From NCBI GenBank assembly GCA_902792495.1, contig CADBAC010000194.1, positions 1-6,556 on the forward strand: a stretch of DNA of 6,556 nt. Reading direction: 5' to 3'. Made by a program: the position numbers and the translations under genes. This document shows positions 1 through 5,528 of this stretch, piece by piece. The first letter of the stretch is position 1. Every line of letters starts with the position of its first letter. Source of the DNA: Ruminococcus flavefaciens (GTDB taxonomy: Bacteria; Bacillota; Clostridia; Oscillospirales; Ruminococcaceae). Below the pieces are notes generated by a model, which was given only the letters and a program-made list of their open reading frames with translations, had not been told where the DNA came from and did not search any database.

Positions 1-536
1 CCTGCCATTTTCAGAGGTGCGGCAGACAGTATGTACTTCCCGTCCTCTGCTGATGAAAGGTCGAGGCTTTCGATTATGAGTATCTCAGCACCGAGAAGTA
101 TGCGGTGAACCTGCGGTCCCGTTTCCTTTGTGCCCACGGTCATTCCCTCAACGCCGAGAGTGAGAAGCCCTCCCTCAGCGAAAACTTCCGCAGACTGTGG
201 AGTTATGGTGATATCGCCTTTTATGAGAAGCCGCTCAGGGGAAAGCGCCATGAACTCTTTTGCTTTTTCGGCGGTTATCTCTCCCTCAGCCGAAACCACA
301 AGGCATTCCCCGACTGCACGGGACAATTCCACCTGTGAGACATCCTTTTCCCCTTCAAGAAAATGGAGAGGAGCGTCAAGATGTGTTCCCGAATGACTTC
401 CCAGAAAAAGCTCCGAGACCTGACAGATATCGGGAACTTCCTTATCGTAGCCCATCATATGCCTGTATGACGGCACAGGGTCGCCCGGGTATACTTTTGC
501 AGAAAAAAGCTCTCTTGTTATGTCGGTTATCTTCAT
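1..536 (-). CDS. Cyclase family protein (kynurenine formamidase-like metal hydrolase), 3' end cut by window edge
   Basis: The visible 178 codons read from ATG at 536 (MKITDITREL...) without a stop to the left edge. Family members are about 205-220 residues, so roughly 30-40 residues are missing. The signature HSGTHLDAPLHF lies at residues 48-59. Its H48, H52 and D54 match the metal ligands of KynB-type enzymes and H58 the catalytic histidine. H144 (VHRILLG) and E156 (IIESLDLS) match the remaining two ligands, so the whole metal site is intact. These enzymes hydrolyse amide or ester bonds, for example N-formylkynurenine, in the cytoplasm. The substrate here cannot be read from sequence, and no tryptophan-catabolism gene lies nearby. 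The start is fixed by AAGGAG at 549-544, seven bases before the ATG. The gene is divergent from the 60-residue plus-strand gene. The family assignment is firm; the reaction is unknown. Confidence 0.88.
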   Translation of the reverse strand, partial: MKITDITRELFSAKVYPGDPVPSYRHMMGYDKEVPDICQVSELFLGSHSGTHLDAPLHFLEGEKDVSQVELSRAVGECLVVSAEGEITAEKAKEFMALSPERLLIKGDITITPQSAEVFAEGGLLTLGVEGMTVGTKETGPQVHRILLGAEILIIESLDLSSAEDGKYILSAAPLKMA

Positions 537-547
537 ATCATCACTCC

Positions 548-577
548 TTGTATTTTTTCGGAATAAAGCCATATAAT
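548..577 (+). promoter_or_regulatory. Sigma-70-type promoter for the small plus-strand gene
   Basis: TTGTAT at 548-553 and a perfect TATAAT at 572-577 are separated by 18 bases. The predicted transcription start is near 584, only about 16 bases before the ATG at 600. The -35 overlaps the Shine-Dalgarno of the divergent cyclase gene (544-549). On the minus strand the same AT-rich block offers TATTAT (578-573) as a -10 for the cyclase, but its -35 is poor. A shared divergent control region is therefore an inference. Confidence 0.6.
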
Positions 578-599
578 ACCTCTGAAAGAAGGTATCGCC

Positions 600-782
600 A
601 TGAAAAAGATCTTCAGATTCATACTCCTGCTTGCGGCTGTCAATATGATAGGACGATACAGTCAGCAGGAAGTATCGCTCCCTACATTATCCGAAGCCGT
701 TGAGTACGCAGTAACAGTGGCGGAAGAAATAAGGGATTTGTTACAGCCTTATTATACCATAGAAAATACAGAGCCGCAATAG
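600..782 (+). CDS. Small hypothetical membrane-anchored or exported peptide (60 aa)
   Basis: I do not recognise a family. The peptide begins MKKIFRFILLLAAVN: basic residues followed by a hydrophobic run over about residues 4-18, which reads as a signal sequence or a single membrane anchor. There is no lipobox and no cysteine. Residues 30-50 (SEAVEYAVTVAEEIRDLL) could form an acidic amphipathic helix. The tail ENTEPQ is polar. Support for a real gene comes from its setting: AGAAGG at 587-592 lies seven bases before the ATG, and a TATAAT promoter lies directly upstream. It is convergent with the feo operon, and the hairpin at 793-814 follows its TAG stop by ten bases. With so few codons, coding statistics are weak, so a spurious frame remains possible. 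No function is proposed. Confidence 0.6.
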   Translation: MKKIFRFILLLAAVNMIGRYSQQEVSLPTLSEAVEYAVTVAEEIRDLLQPYYTIENTEPQ

Positions 783-792
783 AAAAACTAAA

Positions 793-814
793 GGGACGCC
801 TTTTACAGCGTCCC
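793..814 (-). terminator. Intrinsic terminator at the end of the feo operon, possibly bidirectional
   Basis: A perfect 7-bp GC-rich stem (GGGACGC at 793-799 with GCGTCCC at 808-814) closes an 8-base loop. Read on the minus strand the stem is followed by TTTAGTTTTTCT, a U-rich tract. It lies 18 bases after the stop of the last feo-operon gene. On the plus strand the following bases are A/T-rich but lack an immediate T run, so termination of the 60-residue gene from that side would be weaker. Confidence 0.7.
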
Positions 815-832
815 CATACAAATCAAATTATA

Positions 833-1000
833 TTATTTTTTCGGAGGATTCCCTGCACTGTGGCATTGTCCGTGCATTGCACAATTCTGACAGCCGTGAC
901 CGCAGGATGATCTTCCCGCTTTTTTATCTTTGACCATGCTTACGATAATGAGTGCTACTGCCAATATGAGAACGAAAAGTACGATCATCCATGACTGCAT
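833..1000 (-). CDS. FeoB-associated Cys-rich membrane protein (55 aa)
   Basis: The protein starts at the ATG at 1000 and ends with TAA at 835-833. Residues 3-23 (SWMIVLFVLILAVALIIVSM) form one membrane span. A short basic linker (KDKKAGR) follows, then a Cys/His cluster: C33, H35, C37, C40, H43, C46 and H47, spaced C-x3-C-x2-C-x5-C. A single span followed by this cluster and a polar tail is the pattern of the small FeoB-associated Cys-rich family found directly after feoB in many Firmicutes. AAGGAG at 1014-1009 lies eight bases before the start. The gene follows the feoB stop by 21 bases and is the last gene before the 793-814 hairpin. The basic linker predicts the Cys/His cluster on the cytoplasmic side, where it may bind Fe(II) or help assemble FeoB. 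That role is inference. Confidence 0.9.
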   Translation of the reverse strand: MQSWMIVLFVLILAVALIIVSMVKDKKAGRSSCGHGCQNCAMHGQCHSAGNPPKK

Positions 1001-1021
1001 ATTTATCACTCCTTTTTCGTA

Positions 1022-3538
1022 TTACTTAGTTACCTTTACCTCGTGTGTGAGCTTTGTAGCTTCCTTGTATGGTCTTACAAGGAGGTAGATAGCACCTGCG
1101 ATAAGTGCAAATGCGAGAATTGCACCAACTACGCCGAGACCTGAAGCATTTCCGCTGAAAAGTGTTCCAAGCTGATAGATAACGAATGCTACCAGATAAG
1201 CAAATCCGCACTGATAACCGATAGCGAACCATGTCCACTTAGGATTGTTCATCTCACGCTTGATAGCACCGATAGCTGCGAAGCAAGGTGCGCAGAGGAG
1301 GTTGAATGCCAAGAAGCTGTAACCTGCAACCTTTGTGAATGCTGCTGCAAGTGCTGTGTATGCTGAAACTTCGCCTGCGCCGTAGAGGATACCCATTGTA
1401 CCAACAATATTCTCCTTAGCAACGAGACCTGTAACAGAAGCAACAGCTGCCTGCCAGTTGCCCCAGCCGAGAGGTACGAATATCCAGGCGATAGCCCTAC
1501 CTACTGCTGCAAGGATAGAACTGTCGAGTTCGTCTTCTTCAAGCATTCTGAATGTTCCGTCTACTGTACCGAAGAATGAGAGGAACCATACAACGATAGT
1601 TGAAAGAAGGATGATAGTGCCTGCCTTCTTGATGAATGACCAGCCACGCTCCCACATTGAACGGAGAACATTGCCGATAGTAGGCATATGGTATGCAGGA
1701 AGCTCCATAACGAAAGGAGCGGGATCGCCTGCGAACATCTTTGTCTTCTTGAGGATGATACCTGAGATGATGATAGCTGCCATACCAAGGAAGTAAGCTG
1801 ATACAGCTACCCATGCAGAACCGCCGAAGATAGCGCCTGCGATCATTGCGATGAAAGGTGTCTTTGCACCGCATGGGATGAATGTTGTAGTCATGATAGT
1901 CATACGGCGGTCACGTTCATTTTCAATGGTACGTGAAGCCATAACGCCGGGGATACCGCATCCTGTACCGATGAGGATCGGGATGAATGACTTACCTGAG
2001 AGACCGAATCTGCGGAAAATTCTGTCCAGTACGAAAGCAACACGAGCCATGTAGCCGCAGCTTTCGATGAATGCGAGAAGGAAGAAAAGAACCAGCATCT
2101 GTGGTACGAATCCGAGAACAGCACCAACACCTGCTACGATACCGTCGATGATAAGGCCGTGCAGCCAGTCAGGGCAGTTGTCGCCGAGAAGCTTCTCGAC
2201 AAGCACAGGAACGCCGGGAACCCATGTACCGTAGTTTGCAGGATCAACTCCGCCCTCGTACTTTTTGAACATTGCGATAGAATCGTTTACGTCTGCGATA
2301 GTTGCGGTTTCATCTGAAACTTCAAGAGTTTCCTCATCTTCAAGTTCATATGGGATCTCCTGATTTTCGTCTGTGTAGTTAGCGATAAGAGCCTTCAGCT
2401 CTGTCTCGGCAGCTGCTGCATCGAAGTCTTCAGCTTCTGTGTCCATAGCTTCTTCAGCAGCTGAGATATCGTATCCGTCAGCATCAGCCTGTGCAAGGAA
2501 GCCTGCGAGGATAGAATCTGTATCGCCGTATTCTTCTTCGGCTTCTTCGGTCTGTGAAGAGCCGTTTCCGAATAAGTGCCAGCCGTCACCGAAAAGTCCG
2601 TCGTTAGCCCAGTCTGTTGCAGCTGCACCGACTGTTACCATTGATATGTAGTAAACCAGGAACATTACAACTGCAAAGATAGGAAGACCTAACCAGCGGT
2701 TAGTAACGATCTTGTCGATCTTGTCGGAAGTTGTGAGTCCGCCCTTGTTCTTCTTTTTCAGGCACTTGCCGATAATGGATGAGATGTAGTTGTATCTCTC
2801 ATTAGTGATGATGGACTCTGCATCGTCGTCCATTTCCTTTTCAACAGCCTTGATATCGCTTTCAATGTGATTTTTTGTATCTTCGCTGAGGCTGAGCTGC
2901 TCCAGTACCTTCTCGTCACGCTCGAACAGCTTTACAGCATACCAGCGCTGCTGCTCCTCGGGCATATCGTGTACTGCCGCTTCTTCGATATGAGCGATAG
3001 CGTGTTCAACAGGGCCTGAGAAAGCGTGCTGAGGAACTGTCTTTACGCCGCCCTTTACAGCAGCGATAGCAGCATCGGCAGCTTCCATGATACCGTCGCC
3101 CTTGAGAGCGGATATCTCAACGATCTTGCAGCCTAAAGCCTTTGCAAGTTCGCTTGTGTTGATCTTGTCGCCGTTCTTGTTTACAACGTCCATCATGTTT
3201 ACAGCACATACGACCGGGATGCCCAGTTCTGTGAGCTGAGTTGTCAGGTACAGGTTTCTTTCAAGGTTTGTACCGTCGATGATGTTGAGGATCGCATCGG
3301 GACGCTCGGTGATGAGGTAATTTCTCGCAACGACTTCCTCAAGGGTATATGGGGAAAGCGAATAGATACCCGGAAGGTCGGTGATCGTAACGTCATCATG
3401 CTTCTTCAGCTTACCTTCTTTTTTCTCGACAGTAACGCCCGGCCAGTTACCTACGAACTGGTTTGAGCCTGTCAGTGCATTGAACAGAGTAGTTTTGCCG
3501 CAGTTGGGGTTACCTGCAAGCGCAATTCTGATACTCAT
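1022..3538 (-). CDS. feoB: Ferrous iron transporter FeoB, with a large acidic loop
   Basis: FeoB imports Fe(II) across the cytoplasmic membrane. This copy is 838 residues, longer than the 773 of E. coli. The N-terminal G domain has G1 GNPNCGKT (9-16), G2 T36 within GVTVEK, G3 DLPG (54-57), G4 NMMD (114-117) and G5 SAL (143-145). A helical GDI-like region covers about 175-265. The first membrane span is at about 283-306. Residues about 308-445 form an extended soluble loop, and 330-432 are very acidic. The permease core follows with conserved cysteines: ESCGYMARVAFVLDR (C494), GTGCGIPGVM (C527), FIPCGAKTPF (C556) and LLCAPCF (C749, C752). The start is placed at MSIRIALAG because AAGGAG at 3554-3549 lies ten bases upstream. 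The upstream ATG at 3574 would add twelve unconserved residues and has no ribosome site. It is the third gene of the feo operon. Confidence 0.97.
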   Translation of the reverse strand: MSIRIALAGNPNCGKTTLFNALTGSNQFVGNWPGVTVEKKEGKLKKHDDVTITDLPGIYSLSPYTLEEVVARNYLITERPDAILNIIDGTNLERNLYLTTQLTELGIPVVCAVNMMDVVNKNGDKINTSELAKALGCKIVEISALKGDGIMEAADAAIAAVKGGVKTVPQHAFSGPVEHAIAHIEEAAVHDMPEEQQRWYAVKLFERDEKVLEQLSLSEDTKNHIESDIKAVEKEMDDDAESIITNERYNYISSIIGKCLKKKNKGGLTTSDKIDKIVTNRWLGLPIFAVVMFLVYYISMVTVGAAATDWANDGLFGDGWHLFGNGSSQTEEAEEEYGDTDSILAGFLAQADADGYDISAAEEAMDTEAEDFDAAAAETELKALIANYTDENQEIPYELEDEETLEVSDETATIADVNDSIAMFKKYEGGVDPANYGTWVPGVPVLVEKLLGDNCPDWLHGLIIDGIVAGVGAVLGFVPQMLVLFFLLAFIESCGYMARVAFVLDRIFRRFGLSGKSFIPILIGTGCGIPGVMASRTIENERDRRMTIMTTTFIPCGAKTPFIAMIAGAIFGGSAWVAVSAYFLGMAAIIISGIILKKTKMFAGDPAPFVMELPAYHMPTIGNVLRSMWERGWSFIKKAGTIILLSTIVVWFLSFFGTVDGTFRMLEEDELDSSILAAVGRAIAWIFVPLGWGNWQAAVASVTGLVAKENIVGTMGILYGAGEVSAYTALAAAFTKVAGYSFLAFNLLCAPCFAAIGAIKREMNNPKWTWFAIGYQCGFAYLVAFVIYQLGTLFSGNASGLGVVGAILAFALIAGAIYLLVRPYKEATKLTHEVKVTK

Positions 3539-3588
3539 TGTCTTTTCTCTCCTTCTGTCAGGATAAACTAACATTTGTACATTTTAAA

Positions 3589-3618
3589 CCGCAGGCTCCT
3601 GACTTTTCGTACCTGCGG
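3589..3618 (-). promoter_or_regulatory. Hairpin in the feoA-2/feoB spacer
   Basis: CCGCAGG (3589-3595) and CCTGCGG (3612-3618) form a perfect 7-bp GC-rich stem around a 16-base loop, in the 95-base gap between feoA-2 and feoB. On the minus strand the stem is followed by TTTAAAATG, a weak U tract. It could act as a leaky terminator or attenuator, or as a processing or stability element that sets the FeoA to FeoB ratio. The function is inference; the pairing is read directly. Confidence 0.5.
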
Positions 3619-3633
3619 AATTTTCGTGGTTTT

Positions 3634-3852
3634 TTACAGTACCTCAACCATTTCGGCATCAGCCTTACGGATAGAGAGCTCATATCCTCTGACAGTGACC
3701 TCGATAGGATCGCCGAGAGGTGCGACTTTGCGGACAGTGACCTTAACGCCCTTGGTAAGTCCCATATCCATGATACGGCGTTTTACTGCGCCTTCACCTG
3801 TGAGCTTCTTTACTGTAACGGTATCGCCTATTTTTACTTCTCTGAGATTCAT
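3634..3852 (-). CDS. feoA: FeoA domain protein, second copy (72 aa)
   Basis: This is a single FeoA/SH3-like domain occupying the whole protein. Its layout is MNLREVKIGDTVTVKKL, then GEGAVKRRIMDMGLTKG, VKVTVRKVAPLGDPIEV and the typical ending VRGYELSIRKADAEMVEV. The G-DPIEV-x-V-x-GYELSIR block is the classical C-terminal half of the family. FeoA acts in the cytoplasm as a small partner that supports FeoB-dependent Fe(II) uptake, probably by contacting its N-terminal region; the mechanism is not settled for the family. AGGAGG at 3865-3860 lies seven bases before the ATG at 3852 and directly abuts the feoA-1 stop, so the two genes are tightly linked. An in-frame ATG at 3924 would overlap feoA-1 by about 59 bases and add unrelated residues, so it was rejected. 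Confidence 0.93.
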   Translation of the reverse strand: MNLREVKIGDTVTVKKLTGEGAVKRRIMDMGLTKGVKVTVRKVAPLGDPIEVTVRGYELSIRKADAEMVEVL

Positions 3853-3865
3853 GCATATTCCTCCT

Positions 3866-4075
3866 TTACACCATGATCTTCTGCGCCAGTTCACGGCTGA
3901 TAGCAACTCTTGCGTCCTTGACATTGACTATGAGATTGCCGTCAACGGTGTTGACAACGGTAACTTCTCCCCCTGCAGCAAAGCCGAGGTTTTCGAGGTG
4001 CTTCTTGACCTCGGGAGTGCCCCCGAGTCTCCGGATCGTATATGTTGTTCCGACATCTGCAAATGCAAGCGGCAT
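3866..4075 (-). CDS. feoA: FeoA domain protein, first copy (69 aa)
   Basis: This is the first gene of the feo operon and is a single FeoA/SH3-like domain: MPLAFADVGTTYTIRRLGG, then PEVKKHLENLGFAAGGEVTV and the ending VKDARVAISRELAQKIMV. It differs clearly from the second copy. It lacks the G-DPIEV-x-GYELS block and has D-G-N-L-I-V and A-R-V-A-I-S instead, so the pair is an old duplication rather than a recent one. The start is placed at the ATG at 4075, with AAAGGGGG at 4089-4082 just upstream. A longer frame from 4150 would translate the promoter and operator region and has no family similarity there. The stop at 3868-3866 is 13 bases before the feoA-2 start. As a small cytoplasmic protein it presumably works with FeoB; why two forms are kept is unknown. 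Confidence 0.93.
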   Translation of the reverse strand: MPLAFADVGTTYTIRRLGGTPEVKKHLENLGFAAGGEVTVVNTVDGNLIVNVKDARVAISRELAQKIMV

Positions 4076-4100
4076 AAATATCCCCCTTTCACGGGAAAGT

Positions 4101-4145
4101 TTTACAGGGTTAGACAATTTTAAGATGTCAAACACATTTATGTAC
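4101..4145 (-). promoter_or_regulatory. Candidate promoter(s) of the feo operon
   Basis: Two overlapping readings fit on the minus strand. One uses TAAAAT (4122-4117) as -10, with GTACAT (4145-4140) 17 bases upstream as a weak -35. The other uses a perfect TTGACA (4131-4126) as -35, with TGTAAA (4106-4101) 19 bases downstream as -10. In either case the degenerate dyad at 4109-4124 lies on the -10 or between -35 and -10. That is where a repressor would block RNA polymerase. The exact start site cannot be decided from sequence. Confidence 0.5.
4109..4124. promoter_or_regulatory. Degenerate copy of the feo operator-like dyad
   Basis: The 16 bases GTTAGACAATTTTAAG match the perfect dyad at 4177-4192 at 13 of 16 positions. 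The left half GTTAGA is intact; the right half is TTTAAG instead of TCTAAC. It overlaps the feo core promoter, 33 bases upstream of the feoA-1 start codon. Two similar sites with one on the promoter suggest a repressor, but a regulator gene is not in the window. Confidence 0.45.
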
Positions 4146-4176
4146 CGCAAGTCATTTTTGTTGGAACGCTTATAAT

Positions 4177-4192
4177 GTTAGACTATTCTAAC
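4177..4192. promoter_or_regulatory. Perfect inverted repeat upstream of the feo operon, likely operator
   Basis: GTTAGA-CTAT-TCTAAC is a perfect 6-bp dyad with a 4-base centre, about 100 bases upstream of feoA-1. Its TTAG/CTAA half-sites recall those of DtxR/IdeR-type metal-dependent repressors, but the half-site spacing differs from the classical 19-bp DtxR box. It does not resemble the Fur box. It also lies between a possible minus-strand -35 (ATTTCG, 4197-4192) and -10 (TATAAG, 4174-4169), so a second upstream feo promoter is conceivable. The assignment to an iron regulator is inference from position. Confidence 0.5.
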
Positions 4193-4264
4193 GAAATTAC
4201 TGTAAAATCTGACAACGTTCATCATATTGTTTTTATCATAACACGAATATTATTTTCGCTTTCA

Positions 4265-4273
4265 TGTTATAAT
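4265..4273 (+). promoter_or_regulatory. Extended -10 promoter, upstream candidate for the lipoprotein-radA unit
   Basis: TGTTATAAT is a TG-n-TATAAT extended -10 with no convincing -35 at 16-18 bases. It points away from the feo operon toward the lipoprotein gene and would give a leader of nearly 190 bases. It is a weaker candidate than the promoter at 4367-4395. Confidence 0.4.
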
Positions 4274-4366
4274 ATATACCGCAAACAAAGTACCGACCTG
4301 TAAAATTCACCAAATCCGAACATGAAAATTCTATTAGTTCCACAAAGCCTATCCCCGTTCTCTCGA

Positions 4367-4395
4367 TTGACATATTCCGCCAATCGTGGTAAAAT
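4367..4395 (+). promoter_or_regulatory. Strong sigma-70-type promoter of the lipoprotein-radA unit
   Basis: A perfect TTGACA (4367-4372), a 17-base spacer and TAAAAT (4390-4395) give a near-consensus promoter, with a predicted start near 4402. That leaves a leader of about 67 bases before the GTG at 4469. Its position makes an ATG start at 4322 for the same frame untenable. Confidence 0.75.
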
Positions 4396-4409
4396 ATATT
4401 TATCTGTAC

Positions 4410-4441
4410 TGCGGCATGGACTTGTCTCTGTCACCGCCGCA
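4410..4441 (+). other. Hairpin in the lipoprotein mRNA leader
   Basis: TGCGGC (4410-4415) pairs with GCCGCA (4436-4441) in a perfect 6-bp stem around a 20-base loop. It lies between the predicted transcription start and the AGGAGG at 4455-4460. It might stabilise the message; it does not hide the ribosome site. No known riboswitch fold was recognised. Confidence 0.35.
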
Positions 4442-4468
4442 CAAAATCCCTATCAGGAGGCAAACAAC

Positions 4469-5527
4469 GTGAACGTAAAAAAATATATCGCCGCTGCTAT
4501 GGCGCTTTCCTCTGTCATTTCAGCATTCGGCTGCGCACAGGAACAGCCTGTGGAGGAGCCATCCGAGCCTGTCAGCATCAACACCGACATTGACCCTCAC
4601 AGCATAGTTTTTGACTGGCAGTCCCTTTATGAAGACAAGCTGAATCAGTTCAAGTCTTCCGACGCATATTCAGAGAAGTCACGCTTCGATATCCGTGACC
4701 TCAACTCAGACGGCATCCCCGAGCTTATAATCTCCCCGAACGACGAACCTAAGACCGTTTGTCAGATATTCACCTACACCGACGGAATGGAACAGCTTGA
4801 AGACCTCGGTGCTTCGGGTCAGTTCAGGATAATCCCGTCTATGAACAGTTTCGGCTACGAATACACAGGCGACGGTTTCACTTTCGGTGAATACTGCACT
4901 ATCGAAGACGGCAAGCTCAAACCATCTGTCACCTACTACAACAATGCCGCTTCCGCTTCAGCAGGCGCTGTTATAAAGTACGAGATAAACAGCGAGGAGA
5001 CTTCCCTTGTTGAGTACGAACACGCTCTCAAGGACTACACATCCGCTGCTTCTCTCTGCATCGGCAGAAAGTATACATTCGGCAAGGACTCTATAGATTA
5101 CGCTATACACTGCTCTGAAAGCTGGGGCGCAGTTCTTTCCGACGCTCAGAAGTCCATCTACAAGAACCTTCTCAACGACATCCTCAAGAATTCTCCCGAG
5201 AACGATGCCGCATTCGAGCTTTGCGACCTGGACGGCAACAAGGTCCCCGAACTTGTGCTTTCAACAGGCATTGCCGAAGATTCCGACTGTAGAGTCTACT
5301 ATCTCAATGAAGCCGCTATCGCCGACCTCGGCAACGGATGCGGAAAAAACGGTTTCTTCTGCTTCGATATGAAAAACAAGGTATTCTTCAGCGAGGGCGG
5401 CGCAGAATTGCAGTGCTGGAGCCTGACTGAATCCGACCTCAGCGGCTACAAGAAGTCCGAAAGCTACATGGAGTGCGGCAGAAAATATCTGCTCACAGGC
5501 GACGGCATAAACGCTGCTTTCCTCTGA
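4469..5527 (+). CDS. Lipoprotein with two tandem D-x-D-G-x-P-E-L modules (352 aa)
   Basis: I do not recognise a named family. The N-terminus MNVKKYIAAAMALSSVISAF followed by GC is a lipoprotein signal peptide with C22 as the lipid-anchored cysteine. An acidic linker (QEQPVEEPSEPV) follows, so the protein should sit on the outer face of the membrane. Two related modules follow, at about 50-215 and 227-352. FDIRDLNSDGIPELIIS (73-89) aligns without gaps to FELCDLDGNKVPELVLS (249-265). C98 and C274 keep the same 176-residue offset. C-IGRKY (197-202) recurs as C-GRKY (336-340). The Asp/Asn-rich turns resemble Ca-binding or VCBS-like loops. The start is GTG: AGGAGG at 4455-4460 lies eight bases upstream, and the frame's ATG at 4322 precedes the promoter. 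The next gene, radA, starts one base after the stop. Function is unknown. Confidence 0.88.
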   Translation: MNVKKYIAAAMALSSVISAFGCAQEQPVEEPSEPVSINTDIDPHSIVFDWQSLYEDKLNQFKSSDAYSEKSRFDIRDLNSDGIPELIISPNDEPKTVCQIFTYTDGMEQLEDLGASGQFRIIPSMNSFGYEYTGDGFTFGEYCTIEDGKLKPSVTYYNNAASASAGAVIKYEINSEETSLVEYEHALKDYTSAASLCIGRKYTFGKDSIDYAIHCSESWGAVLSDAQKSIYKNLLNDILKNSPENDAAFELCDLDGNKVPELVLSTGIAEDSDCRVYYLNEAAIADLGNGCGKNGFFCFDMKNKVFFSEGGAELQCWSLTESDLSGYKKSESYMECGRKYLLTGDGINAAFL

Positions 5528-5528
5528 T

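Noticed and set aside
105..703. Overlapping plus-strand frames of 77, 88 and 147 codons
   Set aside because: They lie opposite the cyclase gene, whose conserved metal site is on the minus strand. The 147-codon frame also runs through the 60-residue gene in another frame. They show no ribosome sites or recognisable motifs.
1026..2651. Several short frames of 64-112 codons on both strands inside feoB
   Set aside because: All lie within the unbroken feoB reading frame, which has conserved motifs from end to end; they are shadows.
3539..3574. N-terminal extension of FeoB by twelve residues
   Set aside because: The extension covers the ribosome site of the real start and is not part of the conserved G domain, which begins a few residues after the ATG at 3538.
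3575..4123. 182-codon plus-strand frame, plus a 112-codon one at 3538-3876
   Set aside because: Both are antisense to the two feoA genes, which have family motifs and ribosome sites. The plus frames have low-complexity Ser/Thr/Pro-rich products typical of antisense translation.
4076..4150. N-terminal extension of FeoA-1 from the ATG at 4150
   Set aside because: It translates the promoter and operator region, lacks a ribosome site, and is unlike any FeoA N-terminus.
4221..4240. Direct repeat of ATCATA (4221-4226 and 4235-4240) in the divergent spacer
   Set aside because: It is short and AT-rich, as expected by chance in such DNA, and does not match a known box.
4402..4468. Possible riboswitch in the lipoprotein leader
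   Set aside because: The leader is only about 67 bases, with one simple hairpin, and no known riboswitch core was recognised.
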